DNA of 64,000 nucleotides from Branchiostoma belcheri (taxonomy: Eukaryota > Chordata > Leptocardii > Amphioxiformes > Branchiostomatidae), in assembly GCF_001625305.1 (NCBI RefSeq), contig NW_017803909.1, forward strand, positions 8,714,481-8,778,480, given 5' to 3'. Position 1 is the first letter of the stretch. Each line of letters starts with the position of its first letter. The notes under the pieces were generated by a model, which worked only from the letters and a program-made list of their open reading frames with translations, was not told the origin of the DNA and ran no database searches. Below, piece by piece: positions 12,275-25,000 of the stretch. The translations under genes and the position numbers were made by a program.

Positions 12275-13506
12275 GTACAGATATATTTTAATAATCTACG
12301 ATGATTAAAGCTTATTCTACTTTGATCCGATATCAGATTTAAAAATCTGACTGGTCTCCAAAGTCCAAATGAAATTGACTATTTTAGAGGATTGGAAAAA
12401 GCAAGGAGTAAACCTTCTTGGTAAAAGTCATTAGATCTACTAAATTTTTTTTTTTTAATCCAGCGAACCCCAAAACAAAATTCTTCATTTACAAACACAA
12501 TGTGCATGCTCAGTCATACATTGTGCTCACGTCAAATGATACCAAAATTTAAAATCTAGAATAAGTTTCAATTCATGGACTTTACTGAGCAAACACTTGC
12601 CACTGTATGTCCTCCCACATTTGTTCCAGTGGCTTACTACAGAGCTCCACAGCCCAACCTCTTGTCACCAGGGCAATTTATCAATTATCAAAAACCCAGG
12701 GGGCACAACAGAAACCAGACAGCCTGTTGCATGCACGCATTCACATACAGATGCACGAGATGCCTAGAGCAGCCTCTATGATCAAACCTTGTCGGGACAA
12801 TAGAGAGAAAACTGGTTGGTCAAGTCCCCACCTTTCAGATACCTTCACCTCTGACATGGGTGTCTCCTAAACCCCCTACAAAACCCCCCAGGGGGCAAGA
12901 ATAAGCACATATTCTGTTTCTCATTAACGCCTCCCTCTTGTCCTATTAGCAGCTATTCTACACCTAAATGGATCAGGAGAAATAATAAACAGTTACAGGG
13001 CCCATTTGGCTAATGAGATGAAGTTATTTCAAGAGAATACTTTGCATTCACTGTAAAAAGTTGATCCGATTAACTAGAAAATACATGTGGACTTTGATGG
13101 GCCTTATGCGATCTATAATTAATGTTGTTATCTTTATGGAATGCATATTCATTTCCACTTATTTGGAATTGCCATGGTAATCCATACCATTGGAATTTAT
13201 GAAACTTTATTCCTTATAAGTTGGAAACTGTAACTGGAATATAACGAATGGAACAAGGCGATTAGGGGATAGATATTTTATGATGGGGTACATGTATGTA
13301 GTACTTGACTACTTAAAAACATTTTTGTACACTGTACTGAAAGCATTTGAACCTTTTCTAGGAGCAGACGAAAATCATCAACATCAGTTCCTGTTTGGTC
13401 CCTTCTCCTTGGTTTTAATATCAACAAATGAAGATAACATAGCAGAACTAAAATGTCCAAAACATAAAGCATCAAATGCATGACCATCATTTCTCCTCAA
13501 CCACTT
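12275..13506. other. repeat-poor non-coding stretch
   Basis: No recognised exon. The segment from about 12560 to 13030 lacks the repeat families found elsewhere and is a candidate for conserved non-coding sequence in the putative intron 1 of the MSRRKQ gene. That can only be settled by comparing amphioxus species. Confidence 0.3.
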
Positions 13507-13846
13507 TTTGTTTTAGATTCTTGGTTCTCGGATTTTTTAAGAAAAAAAAAAACAGACCAAGGCATCCTATGATAGCCCCAAATGGCATGATGGGAGCCAC
13601 GACCATACTAGGCTAGTTTTTAATTAAAACATTAAATTTCAAGCCTTTAATCAAACCACTGCATTGATAGATGGAAAAGCGGCAACAACTCTGAAGAGAA
13701 GGGACCTCCTTAACTGCTGGTAGAAAAATATGACCATTTTGGAGTTGATTCAGAGGCTGAAACGTTTTTTTGTTGCCAATTAATTACTAATTAGAAAGAA
13801 ATGAAGCGAGTGAATCTGCGAACAAACAAATTAAATTGGTGTGGCC
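13507..13846. mobile_element. PIF/Harbinger-like MITE, family H2 (copy 3, left end decayed)
   Basis: The right end aaattggtgtggcc followed by TTA is intact. The left end retains only the ttggttctcggatttttt block. The interior shares tcaaaccactgcattgatag with the 11.9 and 21.1 kb copies. Confidence 0.65.
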
Positions 13847-13849
13847 TTA

Positions 13850-15480
13850 ACAAGCAAATTTTCCATCTATTGTGACACAATATCTCCAAACTGTTTTAGT
13901 ATTCCTGAGCCCTTGGTGTGATGTGATCCATCTAACTGATTTGAATGGGCCCCAGGGTGCAGAAATCTACCAGCCTTTTGTCCACAGCCTGAGATAACAG
14001 ACAGTAGACCTGAGGTCAGGGCTGCCTAGCAACAGGCTGGATTCCAGATCCAACCAAAGATACCTCCCCAAATTAATCAATAACATTAATATGCGTCAGA
14101 CATGCAACATCCTGGAACTGCTAGAGAGCACAGAACAATGCAAAGAGGATGAAAAGAATCGTTTTTAATTGAACAGTTGTGATCTGATGCCATCTTGTGG
14201 TAACCTCGTCTTCCCCGTGGCTTGCTCTCATTGGTTAGAGTGAGTGTGTGCAGTGTTTACATTGTCTGGTGCAGGAGATGCTTTTAAGTATAAGTTTTAA
14301 GGTTGGGGCATGATATATTTCTGCTGTTGTGGAAACACTACCTGGCCACAACCCCTGATTGGAGATTAGAGTCTGGGGGCCTCTGCACAGGTATGCAGGT
14401 AAAACCCAAAACACCTGAGAGAGGGTTGGCTCATCTCACAACCAAGATGACTGAACTGCAGATACAAAACGAAAGATGACATCACTTCTTGTTAAAATCA
14501 GGAAGAATATTTGTGATGTGCCCTGCTTTTCGCCCTAGGTTCTTTCTTCCTACTCTACAACAAGAGACAGCGTGTCATTGGCTTGCCCTTGACAACTGAA
14601 GGTCGAATTCCGCCAGCGGGCAGACCTAAGATCTATCATCCATATGGCCCAAGAAGTAAGTCATAAAAGAGATGCACGACTTGCATCTTCCCTTGGCACA
14701 TCTGACCGAAAAACCTGGCAGCGAAATCACAGGAGAGAAGGGGAGTCCTGACAACAGGTTACTGGGTACAGGGACAGAAGCTCAGTAGGGGAAAGGAGGA
14801 AGCAGCACCACGAACTGGAAACATGATACTGCCAGTGGGTCCCCCATTCTAAATAGACGAAGCAAAAATCAATCAGCTTGAAAAGCTTGAACCTGAATAA
14901 TTACCCATCACTGAGCTGAATGGCGGAGTAGCCTGCCTCTGTGCATGTTTACCTTTTGCAAGGTTCCTGTTTGAAATGACACAATGATGGTGTTGACGGA
15001 GCCTGGTCTTGGCACCGCCCCCACCTTTTCTTCCCAAACTGGCAGCCGCACAAATAAAGCCACTGGTGAGAAAAGACCAGCAAAAATCACGCACCTACGG
15101 GAGAAATTCGCATGAGGAGACAAAAGGAGATTAGGTGATGCAGCCGAGATCCCCCCTCCCAACAAAGGGCTTAATGAGGAGGCCCCAACAAGGTGTGCTA
15201 TTCAGAGTTTTGGATGCTGGCCAACTTTTCTTTTTTGTTTGTCCAGTCTGGCACTTGTTTCACCAGGTGTACCCCATCCCTGCCTTCCACCTCCCAGAGT
15301 CAAACCACTCTCAAGGAGGGGGCCCACTACTTCAAACCCTTCAACTGTGCCATCTCAGGAGGAGGGAGACAGTAGTCTTTATTTCCAGGCCTCCTGGGGC
15401 CAAACAAATTACATCTAGGTGCATCTGGTGGCCATGTTGTTTGCTCCTGCACTTTTCTCCTTGACCAAATGCCAGGAGTG
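13850..15480. other. repeat-poor non-coding stretch
   Basis: No domain-bearing frame and no member of the repeat families. GC rises toward the CpG-rich block at 15.5-16.4 kb. Likely intron 1 or 5' flank of the MSRRKQ gene. I see no second exon in it. Confidence 0.35.
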
Positions 15481-16380
15481 CCAATGTCCAACTCCGGGCG
15501 GCCACCGCCACTACTGCCGGTGCCGATCTCCCCCCTAAAAAACTCAAACAGATGGAGACTTTCTTTCCATCCCCAAGAAATCCGACCTTGCCGAAAATGT
15601 TCCCAAATTCATGACAAGGGCAGGGGAGTGATTGATGGCGCGGGAGTTTGGCGTGTCGAGCTGCAGACGTGCGGCATATTTAATGACCCTGTCGGACCGC
15701 CAGACACCGCGCCGCGCTGGGAGAGCCGGGGATGCGAACACCGGATCCCGGAAGAAGAAGGAGGAAGCCAGCCGGGCCCCCATCTCCGCGCCGAAAAGTT
15801 TCCCCAAACGCCCTAACAGCGCGATTCGTGCTGGTACATCGGTCACCGACACGTTCACAGAGCTGTAAAAGCCGGGGCGCGGGGCGAGGATGCGGGCGGG
15901 CCATGGAAACGCCTTGCATCCGCACAAAAGGGTCAGGAGGGACGGCTCCTCCGGATAACTTGATCGACAACACCGGAGATGTCGATCGCAGCCGGTGCCC
16001 GGGTTTTACAAGTGATGTAGTCCCCACAAACTCGCCACAAACTCCACCAAAGTAACTCAAACAGTGAGATCGAGGTGTTAGAGAGGAGACAGGTGTAAAA
16101 TGGGAAGGTGTACTTACGCTGGAGCTTGAAGGGCAGCGCCTGTTTGCGCCGAGACATGATGGGGACCAAACAAGCAAGCAAACTAAACAGAACAAGATGG
16201 CGCGCCGGGGCGCACTGCGGCTGCGCACACAGCAGACACCTCCCTCCTCCTCCTCCCGCCCATCCATGTTGTCTGACGACCCTTCACACCTCACCATCAC
16301 AACAATACCCTCATCTCTACACCACACAACCCTACACACCGTCTCAAACCGGCAAGTTACAGGGCTGAAAACAGTTCAAT
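15480..16380. promoter_or_regulatory. GC- and CpG-rich block, candidate promoter/first-exon region
   Basis: This block is rich in CpG (for example caccgcgccgcgctgg near 15710 and gcgcgccggggcgcactg near 16200) against an AT-rich background. It surrounds the MSRRKQ exon, so it is most likely the promoter and first-exon region of a minus-strand gene. Long open frames across it on both strands (for example 15680-16339 minus) are the usual effect of high GC and have no domain. Confidence 0.5.
16118..16157 (-). CDS. first coding exon of a SALL/FOG/BCL11/ZNF423-type zinc-finger repressor
   Basis: On the minus strand, ATG at 16157 opens MSRRKQALPFKLQ and runs straight into a consensus donor (gtaagt), giving a 40-base exon with 13 codons plus one base. 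MSRRKQ is the known start of FOG, SALL, BCL11 and ZNF423/521 proteins, where it recruits the NuRD complex through RBBP4/7. In those families it sits on a very short first exon, as here. The ATG is preceded by a CpG-rich stretch and a short leader. The residues after the core (ALPFKLQ) differ from the vertebrate versions I know (AKPQH, AKPRS, SNPRQ), so the exact family is not settled. The zinc-finger exons must lie left of this window or in unrecognised sequence. No C2H2 finger is visible in 1-16 kb. Confidence 0.6.
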
Positions 16381-16650
16381 TTGGCGAGGCGTTTTCAAGA
16401 GTTGGAAGGGAAGAGGGGTAAAGTTGACGAGCGACATATTTCAGTGGGTGGGGGTTCACACCTTGTGATGCCTCGGCATAAAACGTACGTGTATCGAGTT
16501 ACTCAAACATCAAAGGACGCCATAACCGGGTCAGATATACTAGAGAAAAGGTTCTTATACTATTGTTTCAGATGTTAGAAGCTGAGTAGTGAATATATTT
16601 GTTATAGATGTAACGTTATCTTCTTTCTCTACCAGACTATAAACTATGCT

Positions 16651-16831
16651 GGTTTTATATAGGAGAATATTTGCCAGGGGAGTTTGGCCGCCTTGGGGTT
16701 TGACTGGCCTCGCGCAGGGAGGAAAGAAACTACCTCCCCGTTGCCGGACTCCCTTGGCCAATTTTGCTCTCTTTTTTTTTTTTGCCGAATTCTACGATAC
16801 GTATTCCCGTAAAAAGGCCTGGTGGAGGCTA
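16651..16831. mobile_element. foldback element, ataggagaatatttgccagg type (copy 1)
   Basis: The left arm tatttgccaggggagtttgg faces ccggactcccttggccaat, and the ends run from ataggagaat to a cctggtggaggcta terminus. A second copy lies at about 48135-48303. The terminus resembles the tagcctctaccagg foldbacks, so the families are probably related. Confidence 0.55.
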
Positions 16832-16839
16832 CTGAATTA

Positions 16840-18000
16840 CGGATCAGGCCAGTTTACAACCAGTGTCACTAGGAACTACAGAGTGGGATCGAACATATGA
16901 CGTCGTGATATCGAAAGGCCGGTATCAAAGTACGTCACTCGCTCGCCTTGTGGTGTATAAAAACCTGCACCGGAGATGTGAACGAGCTCGAGCTTATGCA
17001 AATTTAAGAGGATTGCACTACTTGTTTCACGTCAGGTGTCCCCACATGACCCCACGGGGAGGGTTGCGGTTGGATTACAGTCAAACGTGAGTGCTGTGGA
17101 ACTGACTGACGACGCAAAACTGATACACGCAACATCGGATAATGGAAAGTTTATTGCAAATACATGCCCGAGGGCTAATTGCAGGTACAAACAACCTGTA
17201 TGAAAAAAGAAAAAAAAAAAGGATGGTATGAGAGACTACGTCAAACATTATACAACATTCTACAACATACATTGTACTAGTTTTCTTTTTGAGGCAATGG
17301 AAGACGAATTTACCCACTTTTTCTATAATATGTGGGTTCTTTGACTTAAGTATTAAAATTGTTTTCTCGTGGTAGGGGATAGTGGGAAAAAGTAAGGGAG
17401 CATTTTGGAAACGGTGGTAAATAATTGTTTTCTGATATCGTCATAAAATATGAACGATTTTCATTCCATTTCATTTGAGGAGCAAACAGAACAATTTTCA
17501 AGCAGATGTAGGGGGAACGGTTTTTCCCATTGACTCCCCCCGTAGTTTGGCATCACTGAGGAAATTTAACTACCCTTCTGACAGATACAGAGGGTTGTGT
17601 GTTACTCAGAGAAGTCATGTTCCTCACAACATCTGCTTGGAGATGACACGTAGTCAAGACATTTGCATACACTACAGGGCACCCATCAACGCAATCTAAA
17701 GGGGCATTAGCACTATGCTACAATGTGTACATGTAAGCGTTACATGACAATCACACAATGAGTACGCAATGACTGTAATGTTATTTGATCATCATCCATA
17801 GCATTCGAAGATTTGGGGTATATCAGTTTATTTCTGCGAATTTTGGAAGACGGAATTAGAGTCTATACCATTCAACGAAATTACCCTAACTTATTACTTA
17901 AACACGATGACTACATTATTATTCTGTTTTTTTATGCTATAGAGCTCTCTTTTATTCAGGGGCAACATCACATGTAAAGGAATGAAACGCAACACTGCAA
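16840..18000. other. non-coding stretch with a small H6-related inverted repeat
   Basis: No gene recognised. At 17488-17643 caagcagatgtaggggg faces caacatctgcttggaga, a diverged member of the family whose best copies are at 11526 and 39952. Confidence 0.4.
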
Positions 18001-18219
18001 CAAAGTAAAAGACAAAATATTAAATCAGAGACTTGTCTTGTCTCCTCTCTTCACATTCATCTGTCATCCAAGTTCCGTCATGATAACAGACATATTTAGC
18101 CATATTCGGCATGTTGTCCACTGACAAACGGCAAAAAAATCTTGTTTTTTCTTCTTCTAAAATCAGGCAAAAATCAATGCGCGCGTTGATGTCATCCATA
18201 AAAATGACTTGCTGTGGCC
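18000..18219 (-). mobile_element. PIF/Harbinger-like MITE, family H1, truncated
   Basis: One intact end, cttgctgtggcc followed by TTA, sits at 18207-18222. The opposite end is not found. Read leftward from the end, the element has a short open frame whose last part, including WMTD and ERRQ before a stop, matches the copy at 33.9 kb (see findings). Confidence 0.6.
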
Positions 18220-18426
18220 TTACGACAGGTGCCAAATGACTGTATTTCAGGCGGACTTTATTCTAAACATGGGGGTCACATCCGATATTTAGAGAGGTCA
18301 GCCGGCGATGTCGGTTGTATGTTTGATAACATGCCAAAGTTGGACCATGTATCGATCCCTTTTATATTTCCATACCTGGTACGGTTTGCCTTGCACGGAA
18401 GCAATCTCAAATATTCTTTTACGGCT

Positions 18427-18913
18427 AGCCTGGGTACCATACGAATTTTAGTCCGCAACGCTCCAAAAATGTGATTTTTTCACCCATTTTTTCGACCGTT
18501 GTGGAGGCAAAATCCGGATGGTACAGCTAGGCTCGATGGTGGTACCCATGCTATTCTAACACCATACAGATACTAGTATTTATATATAGCCTCTACCAGG
18601 CTTCGGGAGGCGGCTGGAAAGAGTATAAATCGGCCAAATCGAGCTCGCGAGAGATAACATGCCAAGGGAGTTTTTCTCAGGGAGCGGCTAACTGTTCTCT
18701 AGATCTCCAGCAGAAAAACAACTCCCCTGGCATGTTATCTCTCTATTTGGCCGATTTCTAAGACTTTCCAGCCGCCTCCCGAAGCTTGGTACCATCCGGA
18801 TTTGCTCCGCAACGCTCAAAAAATGTGATTTTTTCACACATTTTTTTCGACCGTTACGGAGGCAAAATCCGGATGGTATTCATGCTATTTTAACGCCATG
18901 CAGATACTAGTAT
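18427..18913. repeat. ggtaccatccggatttt element duplicated around a foldback
   Basis: A segment containing ccgcaacgctc, aaatgtgattttttcac and gaggcaaaatccggatggta plus a catgctatt...cagatactagtat tail occurs at about 18430-18576 and again at about 18790-18913. Between them lies a tagcctctaccaggcttcgg foldback (about 18587-18787). The same ggtaccatccgg element with a clean 9-bp duplication is at 45957-46034. Confidence 0.6.
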
Positions 18914-19079
18914 GACAAAGCAGTCACGACGGCTGCGTGTTCATCGCCCAATCCACAATCACATCAAGGCTACATGTAGCTGTCTCAGTCTGTCAAGGTT
19001 GTCTGTCTGGGGCCGTTAGGAAACCCGGTGAGGAGCCTTTGCGTCAGTTCGGAGAGATAATGACGCATTACGCTAGACT

Positions 19080-19890
19080 AACGTAATATTCTCGACCTCT
19101 TTTTACGATAAAATGCGTCTGACGCATTCATAACGCATTCATAAGGCCTTCACAAAGTGTATGATGCAGATGTCATTACATCTACAGGGTCAATTTGCTG
19201 ACGTAAACATTTTCCCGCGCGAGTATTTCCTCAGTATATGTATGCACTATGTCGATATCATCAAGTTTCAAGTTTATCTATTTTACCAGGGTATATCTCA
19301 GATCCGTGGATCTGTTTTCAGATATCCCTGGGCACGCACTGGGCATTTAAAAAAACACATTCATAAAAATACGTACATACAACACAATGATATACCAATA
19401 ATGTTACAAAGATGTACAAAACATTGACTATCCATCAGTACTCTGAAATGTAGTTCCTGCTCTCTATATTATGTACGTATTTTAATACGTAAAAGTTAAA
19501 AGTTCAGAATGTAAAGTACATGTATATGCCATGTACCCGATAGGGCACCGCTACACGAATCGTTGTGAAATAAAGTTTTGTGATCATTGTGTTGCAGCTT
19601 TTATGAATGTATTTTTAAATGCTCAGTGCGTTCTCAGGGATATCTGAAAAACAGATCCACGGATCTGAGATATTCTCTGGTAAAATAAATAAACTTGGAA
19701 CCTGAAACTTGATGATATCGACATAGTACATGCACTGAGGAAATACATTGTACTCGCGGTCTTAGGAAAAATGCTTACGTCAGCAAATTGACCCTGTAGA
19801 TGTAATGACATTTGCATCATACACTTTGTGAAGGCCTTATGAATGCGTCGGTCGCATTTTATCGTAAACGGAGGTCGAGAATATTGATAA
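19080..19890. repeat. long inverted repeat with about 260-bp arms
   Basis: The left arm (about 19080-19345) and right arm (about 19625-19890) are reverse complements with few differences. Both contain, in opposite sense, attctcgacctc, ataaggccttcacaaagtgt, acatctacagggtcaatttg and gatccgtggatctg. The spacer is about 280 bp. It would fold into a large hairpin. No coding potential was seen. Confidence 0.8.
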
Positions 19891-21100
19891 TATCGACATA
19901 CGTAGTACATACACTATATAAGTGTTACTTGAGTGCAGTGTGTCGCCACCACGTCTTGTCACTATATGTTTTAATAGAAAAAAGTTTTGATTTTGATTGA
20001 AAAGCGAAAGGGGTGCGGCAAAGGGTTTTTACAAAGACGACTAGTATCCTGAAGGATTGGTGAAATATTCCATGGTTCAGGGAATGGAACTGATTAATTT
20101 TAGAGCCGTCCTCTATCATGTCACTAGGCTCTATCTCTCTACAATAAATTATAATGATAATAATAAAGTGAGATGAGGTGAAACTTCATCGATTGTACGG
20201 CCGTGCCAAATTTTGAGGTAAATTGCAGACAGAATTAAAAGATTTACTTTCGGGCAAGTATTTTTATATATACGAAACTATACTATACACCATACGAAAA
20301 AGTTGTCCTTCAGAAACATTCCGCATGAGGCCGCATCTAAAAGGTCATCGCGGTGCGCTTGGTGGTAGTCTTGGGAACCTGACCTGCGGTTGCATCTGTG
20401 TGTTTTGTTGCCTTTTATGCTAAGTACGAGCTGTTTTCTGATTACTGCCGTAGGTGTTCAAGACTTTCCGGATCTCTTCTTTCGCGCCAAAATCGCTACA
20501 TATAATGTATAACTTGTTATGCACACGCACGCACACTTGTCAAAATCAGTTAACGCTTGGACGAAGTAAAACTAGAATCACAAGACAACTAACCAAAAAT
20601 AAAGTTAATCTTTAATAATACGGTGTAAACAGCTGTGTACCTACTTTTAGGTACAGGAACAGGGCTTTAGGTACAAGCATAGGCCTAGAAAGGTTTGCAA
20701 GTTATACATGTTGCCAAAAAATGCCAACCGTTTTTAGTGGTAAGTTATCTATGTATGACAGTTTACATATCTTATCTAAAACAAGAGTACTTATAACTTT
20801 TCTTGATCTGCTAGTGTTAAAGTTATCTTAAGTGTACAAATGATGTCCACTGGTGTATTATTTGTTATAGTACAGTTGCACCATATGTTCAGATTTGATT
20901 TGCTCCTAGATAATTCATTTACAGGTATTATGCACATAGCCCTAGCAACATACAAAATAAATAACACATATTGGAATGTTTTAACAGCAGAACATTGCAC
21001 CAATGTATTTAGTATTGCAGTCCATCAGTTCAATCAGATCAAATAGTGGTTCGGCCAATGGGAGTGTGGCTGCATGTCCCTCAAATAATTTTGAATCTAT
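19891..21100. other. non-coding stretch
   Basis: About 1.2 kb, AT-rich, with no recognised exon, repeat family or RNA gene. Confidence 0.4.
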
Positions 21101-21104
21101 ATCA

Positions 21105-21410
21105 GACCACACCAATTTAATTTGTTGGTTCTCGGATTTTCCCAGCAAAATTTTTAAAAGGTCTAGGCATCCTATTATAGCCCCAAATGCTACGATTGGA
21201 GCCATGAAGTCAACAAAAAAGGCTAGATTAATATTTAAACAATGAACTTTTAATCAAACTACTGCATTGATAGATGGAAAAACTGTAACAACTAGGAAGA
21301 AAAGGACTTTCCTCAACTGTTGGGGGCAAAATGTGAGCATATTTGAGTTGATCCAGAATCTTTTATTTTTTTTCTTAATCAGAAAAGAATGAAGAGGCGA
21401 CTCCGAGAAC
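21105..21410. mobile_element. PIF/Harbinger-like MITE, family H2 (copy 4, right end lost)
   Basis: The left end ccacaccaatttaatttg with the ggttctcggatttt block is clear. The interior matches the other H2 copies (tactgcattgatagatgg). At the right only the gactccgagaac remnant remains. Confidence 0.65.
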
Positions 21411-21769
21411 TTGCATAAGTGAGAAATTTCCTCATGTGTCAATGTTCGTACAGCACAACTGAGGAGTATTGGTACTAATGGGTTCATGGTTCTAACTGCA
21501 CATGCGCTGCAGAATGCACTGTGAGTACTATGTCAAAGGTAAATGTCCCCAACTTGTAAACAGCATCATGGACTGTGTGTTTTATTTGTTTTGTCTACGT
21601 CTATAGGGCATTCACCTCTTTTTTATGAAGATTTACCACATTTGTGGAAGGATTGACATAACAGGTGACCATCACCTCTTCAAAGATGCCAAACCTGAGA
21701 CCAGACAGTAAGGTTTGAAACACCAGGAAGGTACCCTACTCTTTTTGATAAGTGTGGTGGGATCTTAAA

Positions 21770-22015
21770 CGTCCGTGGGGTGTAGCTCTTCCAAACACGG
21801 GACCTCCATTTAATTTCCTATCCGAGGGACGTCCCTAATCGAAGCTAGAAACTCATTTTGAGGCTAGAAACTCAACCTGAGTGAAGTGAGGAAAGTTGTG
21901 TAAAGTGCCTTTCCCAAGGGCACAAGATCAGTGACAAAGTGGGGTTCAAACCTGGGACCTCTTGGTTCCGAGTTGAAGACGCTACTGCTACGCCACACGA
22001 TCTCACTAAACCTCT
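21770..22015 (-). mobile_element. tRNA-derived SINE (copy 1)
   Basis: Read on the minus strand it begins gtgtggcgtagcagtagc, with an A-box-like start, followed by a B-box-like aggtttgaacccc and then a body with gatcttgtgcccttggga and aggcactttacac. The same order is found on the plus strand at 61468-61690. It is a SINE head plus body, not a functional tRNA gene, since the cloverleaf is not conserved. Confidence 0.7.
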
Positions 22016-22094
22016 GACATATTACCCACAATGTATCACACTGCCCATGCGCAATTGAAACAATGTTACAATAAAGTTCTTCTCTTGGCCTTCT

Positions 22095-25000
22095 TCAGCC
22101 CAGGTGTTCTGCTGTTGCCAGAATCGCCCTTTCCAAGTGCATCTCTAACTCCTCTTCCTGAATGTCATCTGTATCAAAACTTGGCTCAGCCTCAGAGTGT
22201 GTATTACTAGTACTACAACAACCAAAGCCCATCTCCAGTCCATCTTCCCTCTCAACCTTGATGCTGACTGTATCATGAGGTGTTCCAGTGTAGTCACAAT
22301 TGTCAAAATCAACGTTATTGCCTTTGTTAATGTTTGTGCTATACTGAGGACAAGATACGTTTGCGTTGTTAAAACGACATAGGCTCATCTCTAGTCCATC
22401 TTCCTTCTCAACCTTGATGTTGACTGCACTGCACCATCTCTGTTGTGAGGACATGCTGTGGTTGTCACTTCTAACAAGGGTCTTCTCCACTTCATCCTCC
22501 TGTTTAACATGCATACAGACTGTACCAGAACTTATCTGAGAAGATGCAGTGGTAGGGTCACAGTCATTAAGGTCTATCTCCAGTTCATCCTCGTCCATAA
22601 AATCATTGCCAACTTCGCCACAACTTGGCTGAGGAGCTGTGGTGGTGATTTCACGATCACCCAAGTCCTTGATGGGTTTTGCCATTGGTCCTGGTACAAG
22701 ATACTTAGAACATGTGGTGCTGCTTTCACAATTACTCATGTCTTTGGAAGGCCCCTCCCTTGGTCCTGGTACAAGATACTTTCTTCTCTTTGCCCTGTTA
22801 GGTAAGTTTGTGTTGTCAAATCTACAAAGGTTCATCCCCTGTTCATCTTCCTTCTCCACCTTAGTCCTGACTGTGCCACCCCAACTTAGCTGAGAGGTCA
22901 AGCTGCTGTTGTGGCCATCTTCTTGTTTGACAGGAATAGGAACTGCACCTGAACATAGCTGAGAGGATGTAATGCAGCTATTACAGTCATTAAGGTCTAT
23001 CTCTAGTTCATCGTCATCTTTCAAATCTACGCCAACTTCACCAGAAGTTGACTGAGAACATGTGGTGCTGTTTACACAAGTACTTAAGCCATTCATGTCC
23101 TTGGCATGTTCCCTCCATGCTTCTGGTATACGATACTTTCTTCTCTTTGCCCTTTTCGTCGAGTTTCTGTCGCTTGTTGGCTGAGAACATGTGGTGCTGT
23201 TTTCACAATCACCCATGCCCTGCATGTCCTTGGAAGGTTCCCTCCATGCTTCTGGTATAAAATACTTTCTTTTCTTTGCCCTGTTTGGTGCGTATGGTTT
23301 GCTGCTAGGTTTTCTCTCTCTCTGTACATGCAAGGACTTTTGAGTAGCTGTGCAAGGTGCTGATGCTCCACTCTCTGTCAGTTCTACCTGTTGTGTTGGA
23401 GTTGTATCACTGTGTATGCCATTGTCGCAATGGCTGCGGTCCTTGTCCAACCCGTCAGGAAATACTGGATCACATTTTTTTGGTTCCTGTACTTGCTTTC
23501 TACTCTGCAATTCATCATTTTGTGAAGTCACGGGTACCTGTGTGGTCATTGCAGTTTCATCAGATATATTCTTCTTCTGTGTGGGGCTGGGTCGACATTT
23601 TTTGGGAGAATGTGCAGTATCATTGGATACTGGATGATCTTTTGGTGGTTCTTCCTGCACTGTCTTCCTTCTCTTCTTGCGTCTGTGTTTCTGCTCTCCA
23701 TCGTCTTTTCCAGCTTCCCTGTCAGCATGCGAAAAGTTTTGGGAAGTCACAGGTACCGGTGCGGTCTTTGCGGTTTCAGCGACACTTGTCTTCTGTGTGG
23801 GGTTGGTCTTACAGGAAGTTGGTGGTAAAGTGAGTGGACAATTCACAGCACCATTCGATTCTTTGTAGGTTACCGAAGCTGTATCACCAGGCCCTACGTA
23901 ACTTACTTTGTCATGCACACATTCGTCTGAGGCCCCATGCTCTCTGACAGTTAACCCTTCACTGTCTGTGCCTGACTTCTGAGGCCCAAGCAGCAGGAAC
24001 CAGAGGAAATCTTTATCACTGCTGAAGCCCTTGTCTGCCATGGAGTCGTTCCACAGAGTCAGTAACCCCCGGTCTAGCAGCAGTGTTTTGTGGGTACTCT
24101 GACTGCCGGTGCAGGCTGAAACTGACTTGTCCCCTTTGTAATACCTGCAACAAAGAAAATGCAACTGACTTCATCCCTTTCTCGTATTATCCTTCAGCAC
24201 ACTGAGGTAGCTGTTTGGCTACCAATTCTCTATTGGTTAAGGCCTAGGAAAGAAAATGTTGTGTTTCCTGTTTCCTAACTGACCCTAGAAAAACCTGCTG
24301 ACCCTAGACTTTTTTGGGGGGTGGACCCCTGCAAGGGACATAAATGATTTTTTTTAGCTGATTGACCTTTTCTAGTTCCATGACCTGAGTGATAAAATGT
24401 TGTACAATTGGTTTTCTAACATTGGCATTGAAAATAAAAGTGTCCTCATGAAAGTTTTACTTTGTTAAACTATATCGTATATAAGTATTGTATAAGACCC
24501 CTATATAGATATCACGGAAATCTAAAAAAAACAAAAAAACAACACTTTTTTCCAAGGCCTAACCACTAATCCATTGATGCCACACGTATCAAGTAAGGGG
24601 TTATGACATGTTGTCATATCTTGAATAGTAAAGCTCTTTATTCATAACCACTTGCTTAACACCAGCCAACATTTCGATGACTGGCCTGATAAACAAGTGG
24701 GTGTGAATAGAGTAGCTTTACAGTTACTATTCAATCATTCACCAACCTGATGAAATTATTCACTGATGTTGTCATACCTGTCCAGTAGGAACTTGGCCAT
24801 CTGGTCGTCTGTGAGCCTCAGTGCCTTACAGGCCCCCTTCCATCGGCTGAGCTGACTCTGCAGGTTGTCCCTGAGGTTCTCGGCTGGCACGTCTGGACTG
24901 CTTCTGCCAACCTCCTTTGAGTTTGACACTGAACTCACCTTAACTACTGGAACCTGCTGGGAGGAAATACAAGGAAGCTTGAAATGTTTGCAGTAATTTT

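Noticed and set aside
15680-16339. 219-codon minus-strand open frame
   Set aside because: It lies in a CpG-rich block where stops are rare in all frames, has no recognisable domain, and overlaps the MSRRKQ exon in another frame.
21770-22015. tRNA gene
   Set aside because: A- and B-box-like strings exist, but the arms do not pair into a cloverleaf, and the same sequence with a common body recurs at 61.5 kb, so it is a SINE.
22639-24000. Plus-strand frames of 60-160 codons across THAP gene A exon 4
   Set aside because: Antisense shadows of the long minus-strand exon.
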